From the NCBI RefSeq assembly GCF_000001735.4, contig NC_003070.9, positions 18,151,971 through 18,215,970 of the forward strand: a stretch of DNA of 64,000 bases, in the 5' to 3' direction. Every line of letters starts with the position of its first letter. Position 1 is the first letter of the stretch. Position numbers and translations under genes: made by a program. Origin of the DNA: Arabidopsis thaliana (Eukaryota; Streptophyta; Magnoliopsida; Brassicales; Brassicaceae). This document shows, in pieces, positions 24,001 to 39,371 of the stretch. The notes below the pieces were generated by a model. That model had not been told where the DNA came from. It did no database searches and worked only from the letters and a program-made list of their open reading frames with translations.

Positions 24001-25725
24001 AAGGGGACAATGAAGAAGACAAGGGCTAAGAGGGATGGAGAATAATGGGCACTGACAAAGGAGCCTGCTTAGGTAGGTATATAATAATCTTTTTCGTTGG
24101 GATCAGACAAAGACATTTTCCTTTAGAATCTAGAAGATTTTTTCACTGACACTTCTTTCTTATGTCAGTAGGGACTAGAAATGACTTTTTAGCTCAAGTT
24201 TCCTTGAGTCTTGTTCTATACATGTTTAATATTCTTGAATCTTAACATTAAGGGTTAGTGAACATACTTATATAGAGTAGATTAGTCTTAAGAAAAGGTA
24301 GTAAAATTTGAGATGAGTAAACACTTGGTGTATTATTGAAGTTTGGCCATACCCATTTTTGGTTGGGTTGTACAAGGAAAAAAGACACTGTAGTGATGAT
24401 TTGGCATCATGTACCGAAGTTGATCCATATCTTTGCGATCTTATTGGTTAGACTTGGATTATGTTTTTGGGTCTTTTATGGCTTCTTTTCCTTACCCATC
24501 TCTAAGTTTTATCTTTTTGTTTGTTAGTCTTTTGTTTTCTGACTCATTTTGTCTGTGGTCCTTACCTGTCTTTGTCACCATTTAACATATGGTAATAGAC
24601 TCCGTAGATGTTTGAACTACTACTTAAAGGTTAATAAAAATTTCATGAACTATTTCAGAAATGAATCCATTTAGACAACACTAAAGAAGTAAAGATGTTC
24701 CTACAGTTTTGAAATAAAGGGAAAGTATGATGTTTTTAGAGTTAACTCTTTCTTAGTTTTATCAGATAAAGTCTTAAAAACATATACTAAGTTGCAAGCA
24801 TGCAAAAAGGTACTTGGGAATTTCATTATTTCGACAAACAGGGACGCAATGTACAACAAGCCAAAAATATATATAAATCATTTGAAAAACGAAGCTGAGC
24901 TTAACCAATTGGAACTCCCAAGTCCAATTAGTAATATATGTTTTACGAAACAGAAAAGCATAAATCAAGTAACAACCTTGATGTGGAGCATTAACTTGCA
25001 ACAGAGACTCCATTCATGTATGGTAATCAAAGCTCTCACTCACCTGTGTCATTGGAGCAAGAAAAAACCTTTAAAATCTTTGAACCAAATACAAAAATCA
25101 TCAATCCAATTTGAACTTGAGATTTTGACTATATGCCTTAACCCTATTGGAACTATTGTTTAAACCAATCAAAACCTAAATGTTGGAGCTCTATCCTTCT
25201 TCATACAGTCCACAACATCTCATATCTCAAATAATTAATTCATCAATGAAATTCTGTGACTAGGTTTAGCTCTGTTGCAGATTAAAGATGGACGCAATTG
25301 CAAGCGGATTGGTATCTATAATATCGGCCCATATGTCTCCAAAATTGAGTCACTCCAAGATCTATCAATTTCATTTCTATACATTCCAAAACATGTCCTG
25401 TTTCTAAAACCACCGAAGAAAGTCCATGACTAAGCTTTAACCTTTGTGATTGCAGTCAGATTGATATCAATAATTAACCAGTGTATCCACAACTTCCGCA
25501 AAACTAAGTCACTCTAAGACCTGATCAGTTCATACATATAACTATCCAAACATCCATATTCCAATTTTCTCCTACCACAAACAGATTCACATAACATGTC
25601 CAGTTATAAGATAGTGTCTACACAAAGCATGCTAGAAAGTCTAACCTTTCTCCTCTTCTAAGCAATACACACTATATAACTAATCAACACCAGTTACTTA
25701 CCAAAGATCAATCACGCACACAACA
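24001..25725. other. Intergenic; COL8 promoter and PDSW 3' side
   Basis: AT-rich DNA without convincing coding sequence; the short open frames are not supported by any family. No RNA gene recognised. Confidence 0.4.
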
Positions 25726-26299
25726 TCATTCAGCTTCTTCAACAGCTACTGGCTTAGGACCTGGTTTGACAAAATCAATACAAACAAAAAAAATTCAATA
25801 CATATATCTAAAGGAAGAATCAATTTCACAAAGGTATTCATGAAGAATTTTGAGACCACTCTACATCAAATTCAAATCAAATTCAATCAAACACACTAAA
25901 GAGTAACTGAATTCAAAATTCAAAGGCTAAGGAAAAAAACACGAAACCCTAAGAATTTCAATCTAAGCATTTTCACCAGTGTGAGAGAGAACGCCGGGAA
26001 AAAAACTCACCGTGAAGAGAGATAGGACGGTGGTCTTTGCCCCAACCAACGCCGCGAGTGGCATCGAGATACTGCTGAACAAGATGACGACACTTCTGGT
26101 AATGGTTAACGCCTTCGACGCGGTAACACCATTTGACCTTCTCACGTAAGATCTTAGCCTTCTCGATATGGATCCATTTCTCACGAACAATGTGTTCTCT
26201 CATCTCCACCATCGCAACCGGATCCTTGTACGGATTCTCAGGATCGAATCCATCCGGCGCCGACTCTTCGAACTCCGGCAATCCCTTCTTCCTCCCCAT
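25726..26299 (-). CDS. PDSW: Mitochondrial complex I PDSW (NDUFB10-like) subunit
   Basis: Two exons: 26011-26299 and 25726-25760, giving 107 residues. Start is the ATG at 26299 (MGRKKGLPEFEESAPDG). The family core reads YKDPVAMVEMREHIVREKW, then VKWCYRVEGVNHYQKCRHLV with two cysteines; NDUFB10 proteins carry paired Cys. The tiny last exon adds PKPVAVEEAE. It is an accessory subunit of the membrane arm of NADH:ubiquinone oxidoreductase. It shares a promoter of about 300 bp with the divergent gene at 26607; that promoter holds two TGGGCY-type motifs (near 26387 and 26400), common in nuclear genes for mitochondrial and ribosomal proteins. From memory this is At1g49140. Confidence 0.88.
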
Positions 26300-26606
26300 C
26301 GGATTTTTGATTTCTTTTGTTTCCGTCTGATTTTCCGACAATCAGGTAATGTTTTGTTGTTATTTTGGGCTTTTAATTCAATTAATGGGCCTCACCTCGG
26401 CCCAGATAAAGCTTGCTTAGTTGAAAAAATGAACAACGGGAAAAGTAAATAAAATAAAAGGAAAGGACTCTTGTGCCCCAAGCCAGAATATAAAAGACTC
26501 TTATAAATACCTTTCTTCCTAAGCAGCTGATTAGGGGTTTTTGCCGATCTCCAATTTCTCTCTTTTAACCTAGCTCTAGTGCGTTGTTCTACTAATCATC
26601 TTCTCC
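26300..26606. promoter_or_regulatory. Divergent promoter, PDSW and the unknown gene
   Basis: The 307 bp between two outward-facing starts hold AATGGGCCTC and TCGGCCCAG, i.e. a TGGGCC and a GGCCCA element about 13 bp apart, then a CT-rich leader before 26607. Such site II motifs bind TCP-type factors in plants. The shared use by both genes is inferred from spacing. Confidence 0.6.
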
Positions 26607-27053
26607 ATGGACAATAAATCCGCAACCAAAGCTGAAGCATCTCCTTCTGTGATTAAGGACACGACGCCTACAGACAATTTGGAGAAAGATAAGAAAGACA
26701 TGACGACTGAGATGAAAATATCTGATGCGATGGAGATGTTGGAAGGATTTGGTATTCGTCTTCATAAAATGGAAGAGAAGATGGATCTGTTGATCTCATT
26801 GTTTAGGTCAAATAATGAAGTTAAAATTGGCTCTGTAAAGCCCAGGCAGAGAGCATGTCTGTGGATGGATCATCTTCTGATGAGGAACCTTATAGCCGTT
26901 TTGGTACTCCTGTCTTTGGTCCTGGTGGTGGTCGTGGTCTTTTCGTCGGTGGTCGTTTTTCCGGTGGTCGTTGTGGCGGTCAAGGCTTTTGTAGACGTTC
27001 CTGTTGAGGTTTTGGTGGCGGAAGAAGAGACCTATTTTTGCTACTCAGCTTGA
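26607..27053 (+). CDS. Unknown small protein, frame uncertain (At1g49150 position)
   Basis: The ATG opens a 148-codon ORF. The first about 75 residues look like a real hydrophilic protein with a coiled-coil-like stretch (AMEMLEGFGIRLHKMEEKMD). After about 26840 the ORF turns into a low-complexity Val/Leu run, while another frame of the same DNA, from an ATG at about 26852, reads SSSDEEPYSRFGTPVFGPGG then RGLFVGGRFSGGRCGG to a TGA. The second frame is more protein-like (Gly/Arg-rich, RGG-type). A single-base frameshift therefore probably separates two halves of one gene. Function unknown. Confidence 0.45.
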   Translation: MDNKSATKAEASPSVIKDTTPTDNLEKDKKDMTTEMKISDAMEMLEGFGIRLHKMEEKMDLLISLFRSNNEVKIGSVKPRQRACLWMDHLLMRNLIAVLVLLSLVLVVVVVFSSVVVFPVVVVAVKAFVDVPVEVLVAEEETYFCYSA

Positions 27054-27502
27054 GCTTTGGTGTTTTAAACTTGTGATATAATGCAACCTCTTCAATAGTT
27101 AGGTTTTTCTTATGTTCTATAGTTACGGTTTGTCTGAATGTTAAGCCTCAATTTTGAGTGCTTTTGGTGTTAAATAAACACAATGAAAACAGGTTTATTT
27201 CTTATGAATAGAGGCAAGAAAATTGTGTATTCACTTTCTTGTTTTATCTCGAGAATAGTTTTACATATATACCTGATGAATGGTTTTATCTCAGCAATTA
27301 GTGCTTTATATAATGTAAATCCCAATTACCATTAGAAAATACTTTCTATTTTTTTTATGGAGGAAACTTTCTACACTTGCAATGAAACAAGTAAACAACA
27401 AAAGCTTTTTTCTCTTTGACCAAAACTAAAATAATAAAACATGGAAAAACAGAAAAGCAAAACAGAGGAATCCAAAACCAGAGTGTTGCTCTGTTGTTTA
27501 CT
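27054..27502. other. Convergent 3' region before WNK7
   Basis: AT-rich 3' sequences of two converging genes; nothing else recognised. Confidence 0.4.
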
Positions 27503-29897
<2,395 letters not shown>

Positions 29898-31590
29898 ATC
29901 TTATTAATCTTTTTTTATCTATTCTTCAAATTTCTATAACAAAGAATGCAAAACATATATATACCCTTTAGATTCATATGAAGACGACAACACAAACTAA
30001 CTCCAGCAAATGATTGATCAGCTCAAATAAATATTATTGACCGAGAATTTCTTTTTGTTAAATCTATTAAGGAACCTAAATAAACCTCAAATCGCGTCAA
30101 CGAACATCTATCACGTAAGAGAAAGACGCAATGACAAACATGCATAGGAAGATCATCAAAAATCAGATATTAACAAGAACATGAGATTAGAATATAATTT
30201 ACCTGGAAAAATGATGGTTTGTTCTGTTCTAAGTTTTTCCGCCGACTTAACACACAACGGGGAAAAAAAAGAAAAAAGGTTGGAACCCTAATTTGATAAA
30301 TTGATCGAAGAAGACGCAAAGACAATGGAAAGATTAAATAATTAAAGTGTTGTTCAATCGAAACACAAACAACAAACTTGGTTCCACCTGATTTATCTCT
30401 CCAAACTATTTATATGTATATAAAAAAAACCTAGCCCATGTAATTTATATATATCCATAATTCCTCATGCAATTGCTTTTTCATTTTATTAAGATAAGAT
30501 ATAATTGGGCCTATTGATCTTTTTGTTGTTTTAAAACATCTAATTGGGCATCTTGATTATGTAATGTATATTGTATAGACTATAGTCTTAAGATAATAAT
30601 AAATACGGTTTCGTTTTTGGAGTCGATCGCTTGGTTAGGTGATGTATATTACAAGCGGCATGTGATCATTGGAAGTTATAAACCAATTGGTGACATGGAA
30701 ATACTCAAATGGATATTGTTTTCTGACTTTTTTCTTAATCAAATCATTGATTACTTTAGAATCCCTTTTGGTGGCTTTAAGCATCGCTTACCTGATCGGT
30801 ATCTGAACAGACAAATATTCGCTTTTCATTATGAAATAGAAACAAAATAGCTGTGTTCTTTGTAATTTATGAGACAACGATCATTGAAAGTGACTTCAAC
30901 CTGCATGGCACGGGTCGTCGCATAACTAATCAATTAAAAAAATCGTAAGGAATATCCAACCATTATTATTTAAAACGTATAAAATCCACAAATCAAGTAG
31001 TTTTATAACTGTATTGAGAAATTGATATTACTTTTGTATTTTGGTTCTTGAAATTAGACTTACAAACTTAAAAGGATTTTGTTCCAATTCTCATATTATT
31101 GTTTTTTAAGTTTGTTGTACAAGTTTTTTAGGAAAAAAAAAATATTGTTGTTCAAGTTGTGAGCAGAGAAATTGGACTTGTGATTCTCCATAGCCCATTT
31201 TTATCTTCTTTTGGCCCATTATTGTTTCTTCTCTTTTGATTGGTTCAAAAGTCAAAAACGGTTGAAATATACAAAGACAAATAAGGATCAAGAGAGAAAA
31301 GAAAACCATCCTAAATACTTTACATGAAAATAAGGATTAACAAACACATCAAAAAACCATCCATGACTTCAGATCAATTGGGGACTAGACTAAACACAGC
31401 TTTGTTATATAATAAGCAATAGTCTATAGATTTACATGACATTAATCATGGACTCATAGTAATATCAGACCAATGATCTCTATCACAAATCCTGAAACTC
31501 TTCAAACCATTCGTACCTTAAGTGAACATGAACCATTTAGCTTTTGATGATTTAGTTTCTCCATATAGTTAGTTACAGGCTTGGAGATCT
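29898..31590. other. Intergenic; WNK7 promoter and DUF167 gene 3' end
   Basis: AT-rich. Includes the WNK7 leader and promoter at the left and the 3' UTR of the next minus-strand gene at the right. The open frame at 30617-30850 lacks an ATG start and any family features. Confidence 0.4.
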
Positions 31591-32464
<874 letters not shown>

Positions 32465-32781
32465 TTTAGTTTTCTCGACGAAAGGCCTTTTTGGGTTTAT
32501 ATGTTGTAAATAGGCTTTTGATAAAAGGCCCTTTTGGGTTTGGTTTGGGCTTTGGAATGAAAAAGTGAATAATTCTTAAGATTAGCATAATTTTGGTGTA
32601 AGTCGAATTTATTTTTTTGCATCCTCAGGTTTCACCTTCAAAGACGAGAAGATGGCAGTAATAAGCTCTTTGAACAATAGATGGATAACATCAACAAACG
32701 TTGGAAAATAAATATAAGAAGAAAAAAAAGCGTTTGATGGAATACTAAGCTGCAGTACCATAGATTATATGCTATCATGAT

Positions 32782-35474
32782 TTACGAGTACAACGAAGCA
32801 AAATCCAGAGTAGCAATTGGCTCGTAGAAACCAGTTCTTGCTTCTAAAACCTGATTTACCATTTTGAAGTTAACAGTGTGAATATATATCATTGGAGATG
32901 TTTATCAAAATATTAGAAGTGATCGAAGAATAAGTAAAACTGTAAGTAGGGGATATAAAACCACCAACGTACAGTTGCACCTTCATAAGTTCCTTGTTCA
33001 GGTTCCAACTTCTCAGCATTTGGAAGAACCAGGTTTTCTGTTTAGCTTTCCTAAGTAGTTGAGATAGAACCTAGACCCAAGATATATAACTTCTCAGACA
33101 GCCTTAGTCAAAGAAAGTGTGCTGCGACAGAATTTAGTGAAACCTACCTTGATGCTCTCTCCTCTTGAAATAAGGTAGGAGGTAGGGACTCCAGTTACAC
33201 GAGCCATTTCAATAGTATTGTAAATATACATCAGGTTTTCAAGAAGCCTCTGTGGGAGGTATGCATCCTGTAACAGCAAATACGAATGCAATTTAAGTTT
33301 TTATCTTTTTATAAGATTCTAATACTGGACTAGAAACAGAGAAAAAGAACAGTTGAAACCAAATAGAAACAGAACAATTACTGCAAGAAAGAAGTGACCA
33401 ATAGAACAAAATCAAAATTCTGAGAAACCATGGAAACATAATGGTGTAAACTATAATCTTCTACACTCAATAGTATGAACTTAACTATTGATCTCTTAGC
33501 ATTGCCTAAAAATATAAAAGAAGAAGAAGGCTGATGGTTTTGCAATTAATTTGAAAATAAAGCATCTAATATAATGATGACTCCAACAATATTTAAACTG
33601 GTTAGGGACAAAAAAAACCTGTGAAAGGTCAAATTGAAGTCTTCCGTTAATTGTAGCCACTTTTCTTTCCCTTGTTCCATGTTGTCTGAAACAAGACGAC
33701 TCAATATTATTGGATGTATCCCAATACTGATGAATAATACAATCAATTAACTAGATCCGCAAATCTGAAAGAAAAAAAAAAAAAAAAAGGCAGTATAATT
33801 TAGATATGAGCCACCACTTCTATGGATATAATGGAAACATAAATTTCAAGATACCTTGAAGAAAATGTTGTGTCCTTGACCCAAACCCTACTGTTCTTTA
33901 TACGGCCAAGAAAAGGAAAATCTTCTATGCCCAGTGTGGCAGCTCTCTGAGAATCAAAAACATATTTGCTAGGTTAAATGTCAGTCTAGCTCAGCTGAAA
34001 TACAAATATAATGCATGCTTCAACTAAATTATATACATGGATACAGGCACGAGAATCTATACAAGGATTCAACAGAAGTTTTAAGACGACTTCATCTTTT
34101 TACCTCAAGGACAAATCAATCATAGCCTCAAGAACTTGTGTTTGTAGAATTCATCGAAAGAGAGACGAGTAACTGCAGAAAATGGTAACCAAGAACTGAA
34201 TATATATAGCGATATGTGTACATAGTGTAGCCGCAAACAGATGAGATTTTTCTGTACCTGGGTTAATAGAAAGCAATCTTGAGCAGACGTCGATGCAATC
34301 AGGATGCATCTGTTGAAGAATAAGCCGAGAGAATGGAAGAGCTGTACTAGATTTGATGTTCCTTAGAACCTATGGTTAGTGGTAAAAGGTTTTTAAGTTA
34401 AAGGCATTGGAGCTTTTTGATAAAAGAATACTACTAACTAATTCAAGATCTCACCTGAACATTGTTATTACCACGGAATGGTGGATACCCGTGAAGTAGC
34501 TCGAAAAGGATTGCTCCTACACTCCACATATCAGCCTGCAATGTTTCTCAGTGAATTTAAAACTGGAAAACCTTATCATTCAATGGAGCTGCATAAAAAC
34601 AATATCACACCTTTTCATTGTATCTCTGAAACTGAAGAACTTCAGGAGCCATGTAAAACGGAGAACCACACACTGTTTCAAGATACTTGCCCGGATGTAG
34701 TTTTCTGCTTACGAACATGAAACATATAAAGATCTTTATACTATAAGCATGTCTTTCCTCCTCAAAAAACTTTACCTTGCAAGACTAAAATCGGCAATCT
34801 TCAACACCAAATCATCACCAGATCCGTCAATTAAAATATTCTGTTCCAATCAAATACTATTGTCACAATTCACAACCAAACTTGAATCCAGAGTATCTAT
34901 AATTCTAGAAGTACCTCAGGTTTCAAGTCTCTATGGATAATGTGATTATCATGAATAATTTCCAAACCAGCTCCTTCATCAAAACATTGATGACACTATT
35001 AAGTCAAGAAGAAGCAAATGCAGTGAAATCATTCTCCTATATAACAATAGATACCAATTTGCTTCATAAATCTCTTGGCGATATCTTCTTCAACTCTACC
35101 ATAACGTTGAATATACGATGATAAAGTTCCTCCATCACAATATTCCAAAACCATAACGAGAAAATCATCATCCTGCAAAATTGAAGAAAACAAATCAATC
35201 ATATTCTTCATAGACTCAAGAAATATTGAAAAACTCAGTTTTGGGTTAGTACTTGAGAAACATGGAGGAGACGAATGATATTGGGATGATCAACAGAAGA
35301 TAGAAACTCCAGTTCGTTGTTTAAACAGTCTCGGAGATTGCGATTGAGCTTCGAGAGGTCGAAACACTTCATCACTGCTTCTTCGCCGGTTAACTTGTGC
35401 TTCGCTAACCAAACCGTAGAGGTTAAACTCTCACTGAGCTTCGATTTCGCTATGTAATCATCAAGCATCATCAT
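32782..35474 (-). CDS. ATG1T: ATG1-type kinase lacking the C-terminal regulatory domain (ATG1t)
   Basis: Exons: 35253-35474, 35055-35172, 34915-34973, 34776-34840, 34611-34704, 34455-34535 and 34258-34369; then an optional exon with acceptor at 34172 (34136-34172 if spliced); then 33855-33942, 33619-33685, 33148-33267, 32981-33070 and 32782-32850. Skipping the optional exon gives 394 residues. Start is the first of three adjacent ATGs ([10 protein letters not shown]). Kinase features: AVMKCFDL (beta3 Lys), [15 protein letters not shown] hinge, [22 protein letters not shown]. The glycine loop is degenerate ([12 protein letters not shown] where ATG1s have GSGSF) and DFG is replaced by DFS. Short non-kinase tail only. 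Autophagy kinase family; position fits At1g49180. Confidence 0.85.
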
Positions 35475-36165
35475 TGGTTTCCAGAGATTATCTTCTTCAA
35501 CCAAAGAAAGATCAACTTTATTTTCCTTTGTTTCAAACAAAAATTGGTGAAAGGAAGTTGTTAGATCCTCTTGCGTCAGGTTTTAGTAAATGGATAATGT
35601 TAGTGTTACGACGTCGTTTCTGGTTTCGTAAAGAATAAAATAAGTTCTCACAGAAAAGTCTACGGTATAAATCGAAAGCGTCGTGAAACTAGCTTACGGT
35701 ATAAACGACTTCCCTTCGTTACCGTAAACTTATTACTAGAATAAGATAAGTTCTCACAGAAAAGTCTTCGTTGCTTACTTGGCTTCTCACTTCTTTAATT
35801 TACGCCAATTTATATGGTTCATTGTAGTAAGAAGTTAATTACATTTTTTTTCTTTCTAATGATCACTCTTCACACTCTATTATAATGAACAACAAGAAGA
35901 AAAAAAACTAGAATCTGTTGTTCTTGTACATTAGTTGAGAATATTGTAGTTTAAATGAACTTTAGGAGAGTTACATTACATACAATTTTATATGGTTACA
36001 ACAAAATAACCGTAAAACCATACCAAAACCAGAAAAGGTAATGTAAATCCAACCAAATTTTAAGATCCTAAATCGTGTATATAAAATTTAATCTTCTAAA
36101 AATTTCCCTTAAGAAACATGCGTTTAAATTAAAGTCAAAATCCAACGGATTTGTTTTAATTTATA

Positions 36166-36196
<31 letters not shown>

Positions 36197-36429
36197 TTTA
36201 TCCGTTAGATTTTGAATAGAAATTAGGTTTTGTGTGCAGCAAGTTTTGTCCAATGGTTTTAAATTTTTAGGGGTAAAATTTGACATTGTTTGTATGGTGC
36301 ATGTGAAACAATTTAATAAAATATCTATGTGTTGGTTGCAGAATCGTGTGTTGTATATCACTAGATCTAATAGAGTAGTCATTATTTGTAATAGAATTAG
36401 ATCGAAAGTATCTATGATGATAATGTAGC
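35475..36429. other. Intergenic; ATG1t promoter, TA microsatellite
   Basis: Contains the ATG1t leader and promoter. A (TA)n run of about 24 bp is at 36161-36184. CTCACAGAAAAGTCT occurs twice (35649 and 35753). No gene. Confidence 0.5.
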
Positions 36430-37790
36430 AGACGACCAAAAAAAAAGCTTTGTGAGTTTTGAAAGAATGTAAATATCTTTGGTGTACCTTCATCTCCACT
36501 AAATCAGGAAACCCCAATCGAAAGTTATTCTCCTCTTTGATTTTTAATTGGACGAACTATGAGGTAAGGAATAGAGAAAATCTAAACCTTGCTCCAATGT
36601 GGGTTCTTTTTAGAATTTCCGTTTTATTGTTCAATATATAGCTTTCTTATTAAAGAAAAAGACATAACCGAAACATCATAAAAAAATTCATTGATGGAGT
36701 GCATATTGCTGTTTTATGTCCTTCTAGTTGAATATTTAATCGAATTTACGATATGTTTTCGTGTTTAGAGTTTTATCTCCTTTAATAACTAGGTTTTGAT
36801 TTTGTTTTTCTTCACAATTGAATACTTCTTCTTATAAATAAGATTCAATCGAGTGTCAATATAGCAAACGACAAAAAAAAAACAAATTTGTGAGGTTTGA
36901 ATAATGTAAAAAATTCTTCGGTATAACTTGATCTCAGCTGAATCAGGAAACCCTAATTGAAAGTTATTATCATATTTGGTTTTGAATTAGACAATCTTTG
37001 AGGTAAGGCACTAGAGAAAATCTACACATTGCTCCATTGTGTGTTCTTTTTGGAAAATTTTGTTGTTGTTATTTAATATATAACTTGCTTATTAAAAAAA
37101 AATCATAAATCGAAGCATCGTAAATATTTACAAAAAGATAAATGATAGAGTGCATCTCGCTATTTTAAGACATTTTACTTAAATATCTAATGGAATTTAC
37201 GTGTTCAACACATTTTCGGGTTTTGAGTTTTATTTCCTCGTATATTCAACTAAACATATTTTCATGGTTAGGGTTTGTTTTTTTTTTTCCGTTATGAATA
37301 AAATATAACCGAGCTTCAATATTATGACAATAAAAAAGGTTTGGTGAGTTTTCAATAATGTGAATTTCTTTGGTATTCCTTCATCTCCACTGAATCATAA
37401 AACCCTAATTAGAAGTTATTATCCTATTTGGTTTTGAATTAAACAATCTTTGGGGCTAGCACTAGAAAACAATCTGCACATTGCTCAATTTTTGTGGGTT
37501 TCTTTGGATATTAGCGTTGTTATTATTTTATATATAGCTCGTTCATTAAGAGAACTCTATAAAGTGTCTTGAAAAATTACAAAAAATATGTGATGGAATG
37601 CATTACGCTATTTTAAGACATTTTAGTTATATATTAATTTTATGGACTTTAAGTGTTTGATATGTTTTTGTTATTTGAGTTTTATTGTCTTTTTAACTAG
37701 GGTTTGATTTGTTTTCTTTCTTCAACGCCGAATATTGTCCGTTATAAATAAGATTTAATCGAGCTTCTTGTAATACATTCTAAATTCGCT
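36430..37790. repeat. Three tandem noncoding repeats of about 440-450 bp
   Basis: Three diverged copies starting near 36430, 36865 and 37320. The marker ATCAGGAAACCC (ATCATAAAACCC in copy 3) falls at about 36502, 36941 and 37393, a period of 439-452 bp. Each copy repeats in order: CATCTCCACT-like, GAAAGTTATT, GAGAAAATCTA-like, TGGGTTCTTTTT-like, TATATAGCTT-like, and a segment with TTTAGTCG/GTTATATTTAAT-type text before AAATAAGATT. Stops occur in all frames, so the repeats are noncoding. I do not recognise a transposon family. Confidence 0.75.
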
Positions 37791-39371
37791 AATTCTCCTA
37801 ACAATAACTAATGGCAATTTATATGCGTCATTATATATATATATATTATCGTTAATCATTAGTTTCCAAACCAAAATGAAGTTATTTATTTCTTTTTTAT
37901 TTTTGTCAAAAATGAAGTTTTTCATTTACAAAAACAACTATTTATTCAAAATTTCGCTTTAAAACTACTTATCAAAGAAAATATCACATGTAAGTTGTTT
38001 GCATTTTTGTATCTCATAAAATACTCAGGAAACTTATTTATTTATGTTAACACCAAACTTATTGTTTTTTTCATATAACTCATTAATTCTTGATTAATAT
38101 TGGTGGACATTTTTGATTAGCTAGATACTATGCGAAGTGCATAGTAGTATACTTTCATTCCAATGCATGCACTAATATTCAGTTCATGAATTACATATGA
38201 TATGCATTCTGCATCCATGAATCTTGGATGAACTAAAACTATTACATGAATGATAAAAAATCCACAAATTCAGTATGGTTATAAAAAATACTAGATATCA
38301 TTTCCATCTTAACATTTAAAATCAAACTATTCAAATTCAACCAAATTTGTAAAACATGCTCAAAGTGATGAGAAAAAACTGAATATAAAAGTAGATTTCT
38401 TATCTTTGGTTCATCCATAATAAAACAAAATTCGTCATAGGTACAATTGAATAATGTCACATCACTTCAGAGTCGTCAAACAAGGGCCTGTTCATCTACA
38501 TGTCTCTATCTCGTTATGACAGAAACAACAACAAAGGGAATTGGCTCTGAAGCCTCTGAGAGAAACAAAAACACAATGGTAAGAGAAAAAAGTTGTTAAC
38601 GTTGAAGATATTAACGTTGAAGATATTAACGTTGTGCTAGTATTTTTTAGTCTTGATGACTTGTCTCGTGTATATCTAGTCTTCACTCTTCACCACCGTC
38701 GTTTAGCTTTGTCATTGTGTTTGCCTCATAGACAAGTAAGTAACAAACAGCCCCCACAAATCTCTCTAGCTCACTAGCTAAGACAATAACAAGATGTTTT
38801 TTTTTTTTTTTTTTTTGGCAAATGGTCCATATGAAAATGTTAGTTTCAGTGAGCGTTTGGGAAAAGTCTTATCTTTGGAAGTAAATCCCTATAAGTTAAT
38901 TAGAAATGTTTGTTTACTGTCAAGCATTTAATATAAAACTCTAAAATTGGTTCACATTTTCTGGATTTCTTTCATTTTCTATATAATTACAATTAATTAA
39001 GAAAAGAAATCTATAGCATAAATATCATATATATGGAAAGGGCAAAATTCAATAGCATTTTTTTTCTTTTCTTTTTTTATAATAAAATTGAATTAGTTGG
39101 TTCGACAAGTACCAGTTGTATTCTTTTTTCTGTTGTAACTATATTTCCTTTTTATGTATTTTCTCATAAATTGTATAATGTACACCTGTTGAATAATAAC
39201 TAGTTTTCATAGCTTAATTTCGACACTTGTCAATTCTTGATGATAAGAACAACTGGTTTTGTACTATAAAATGCATCGAAACTTCTTGTAATAAGACATA
39301 TACAACTTCAACATACACATAATCTCTCACTTAAAAATATCTCTCTCTCTCTCTCTACAAAATCAATTCCA
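37791..39371. other. Intergenic; ARR19 promoter
   Basis: AT-rich. A T run of about 20 bases is near 38799-38817 and a 17-bp unit AACGTTGAAGATATT repeats near 38600-38630. The ARR19 core promoter has TACTATAAAATGC at about 39262-39274, a good TATA box, followed by a CT-rich leader. Confidence 0.5.

Noticed and set aside
30617..30850. 77-codon plus-strand ORF between WNK7 and the DUF167 gene
   Set aside because: Starts at TTG, not ATG, and shows no recognisable protein family or splice context.
36161..36184. (TA)n run
   Set aside because: Ordinary AT microsatellite; no sign of a regulatory or structural role.
38799..38817. Long T run, possible reversed poly(A) tail of a retroposon
   Set aside because: No flanking target duplication or transcript-like body could be found on either side.
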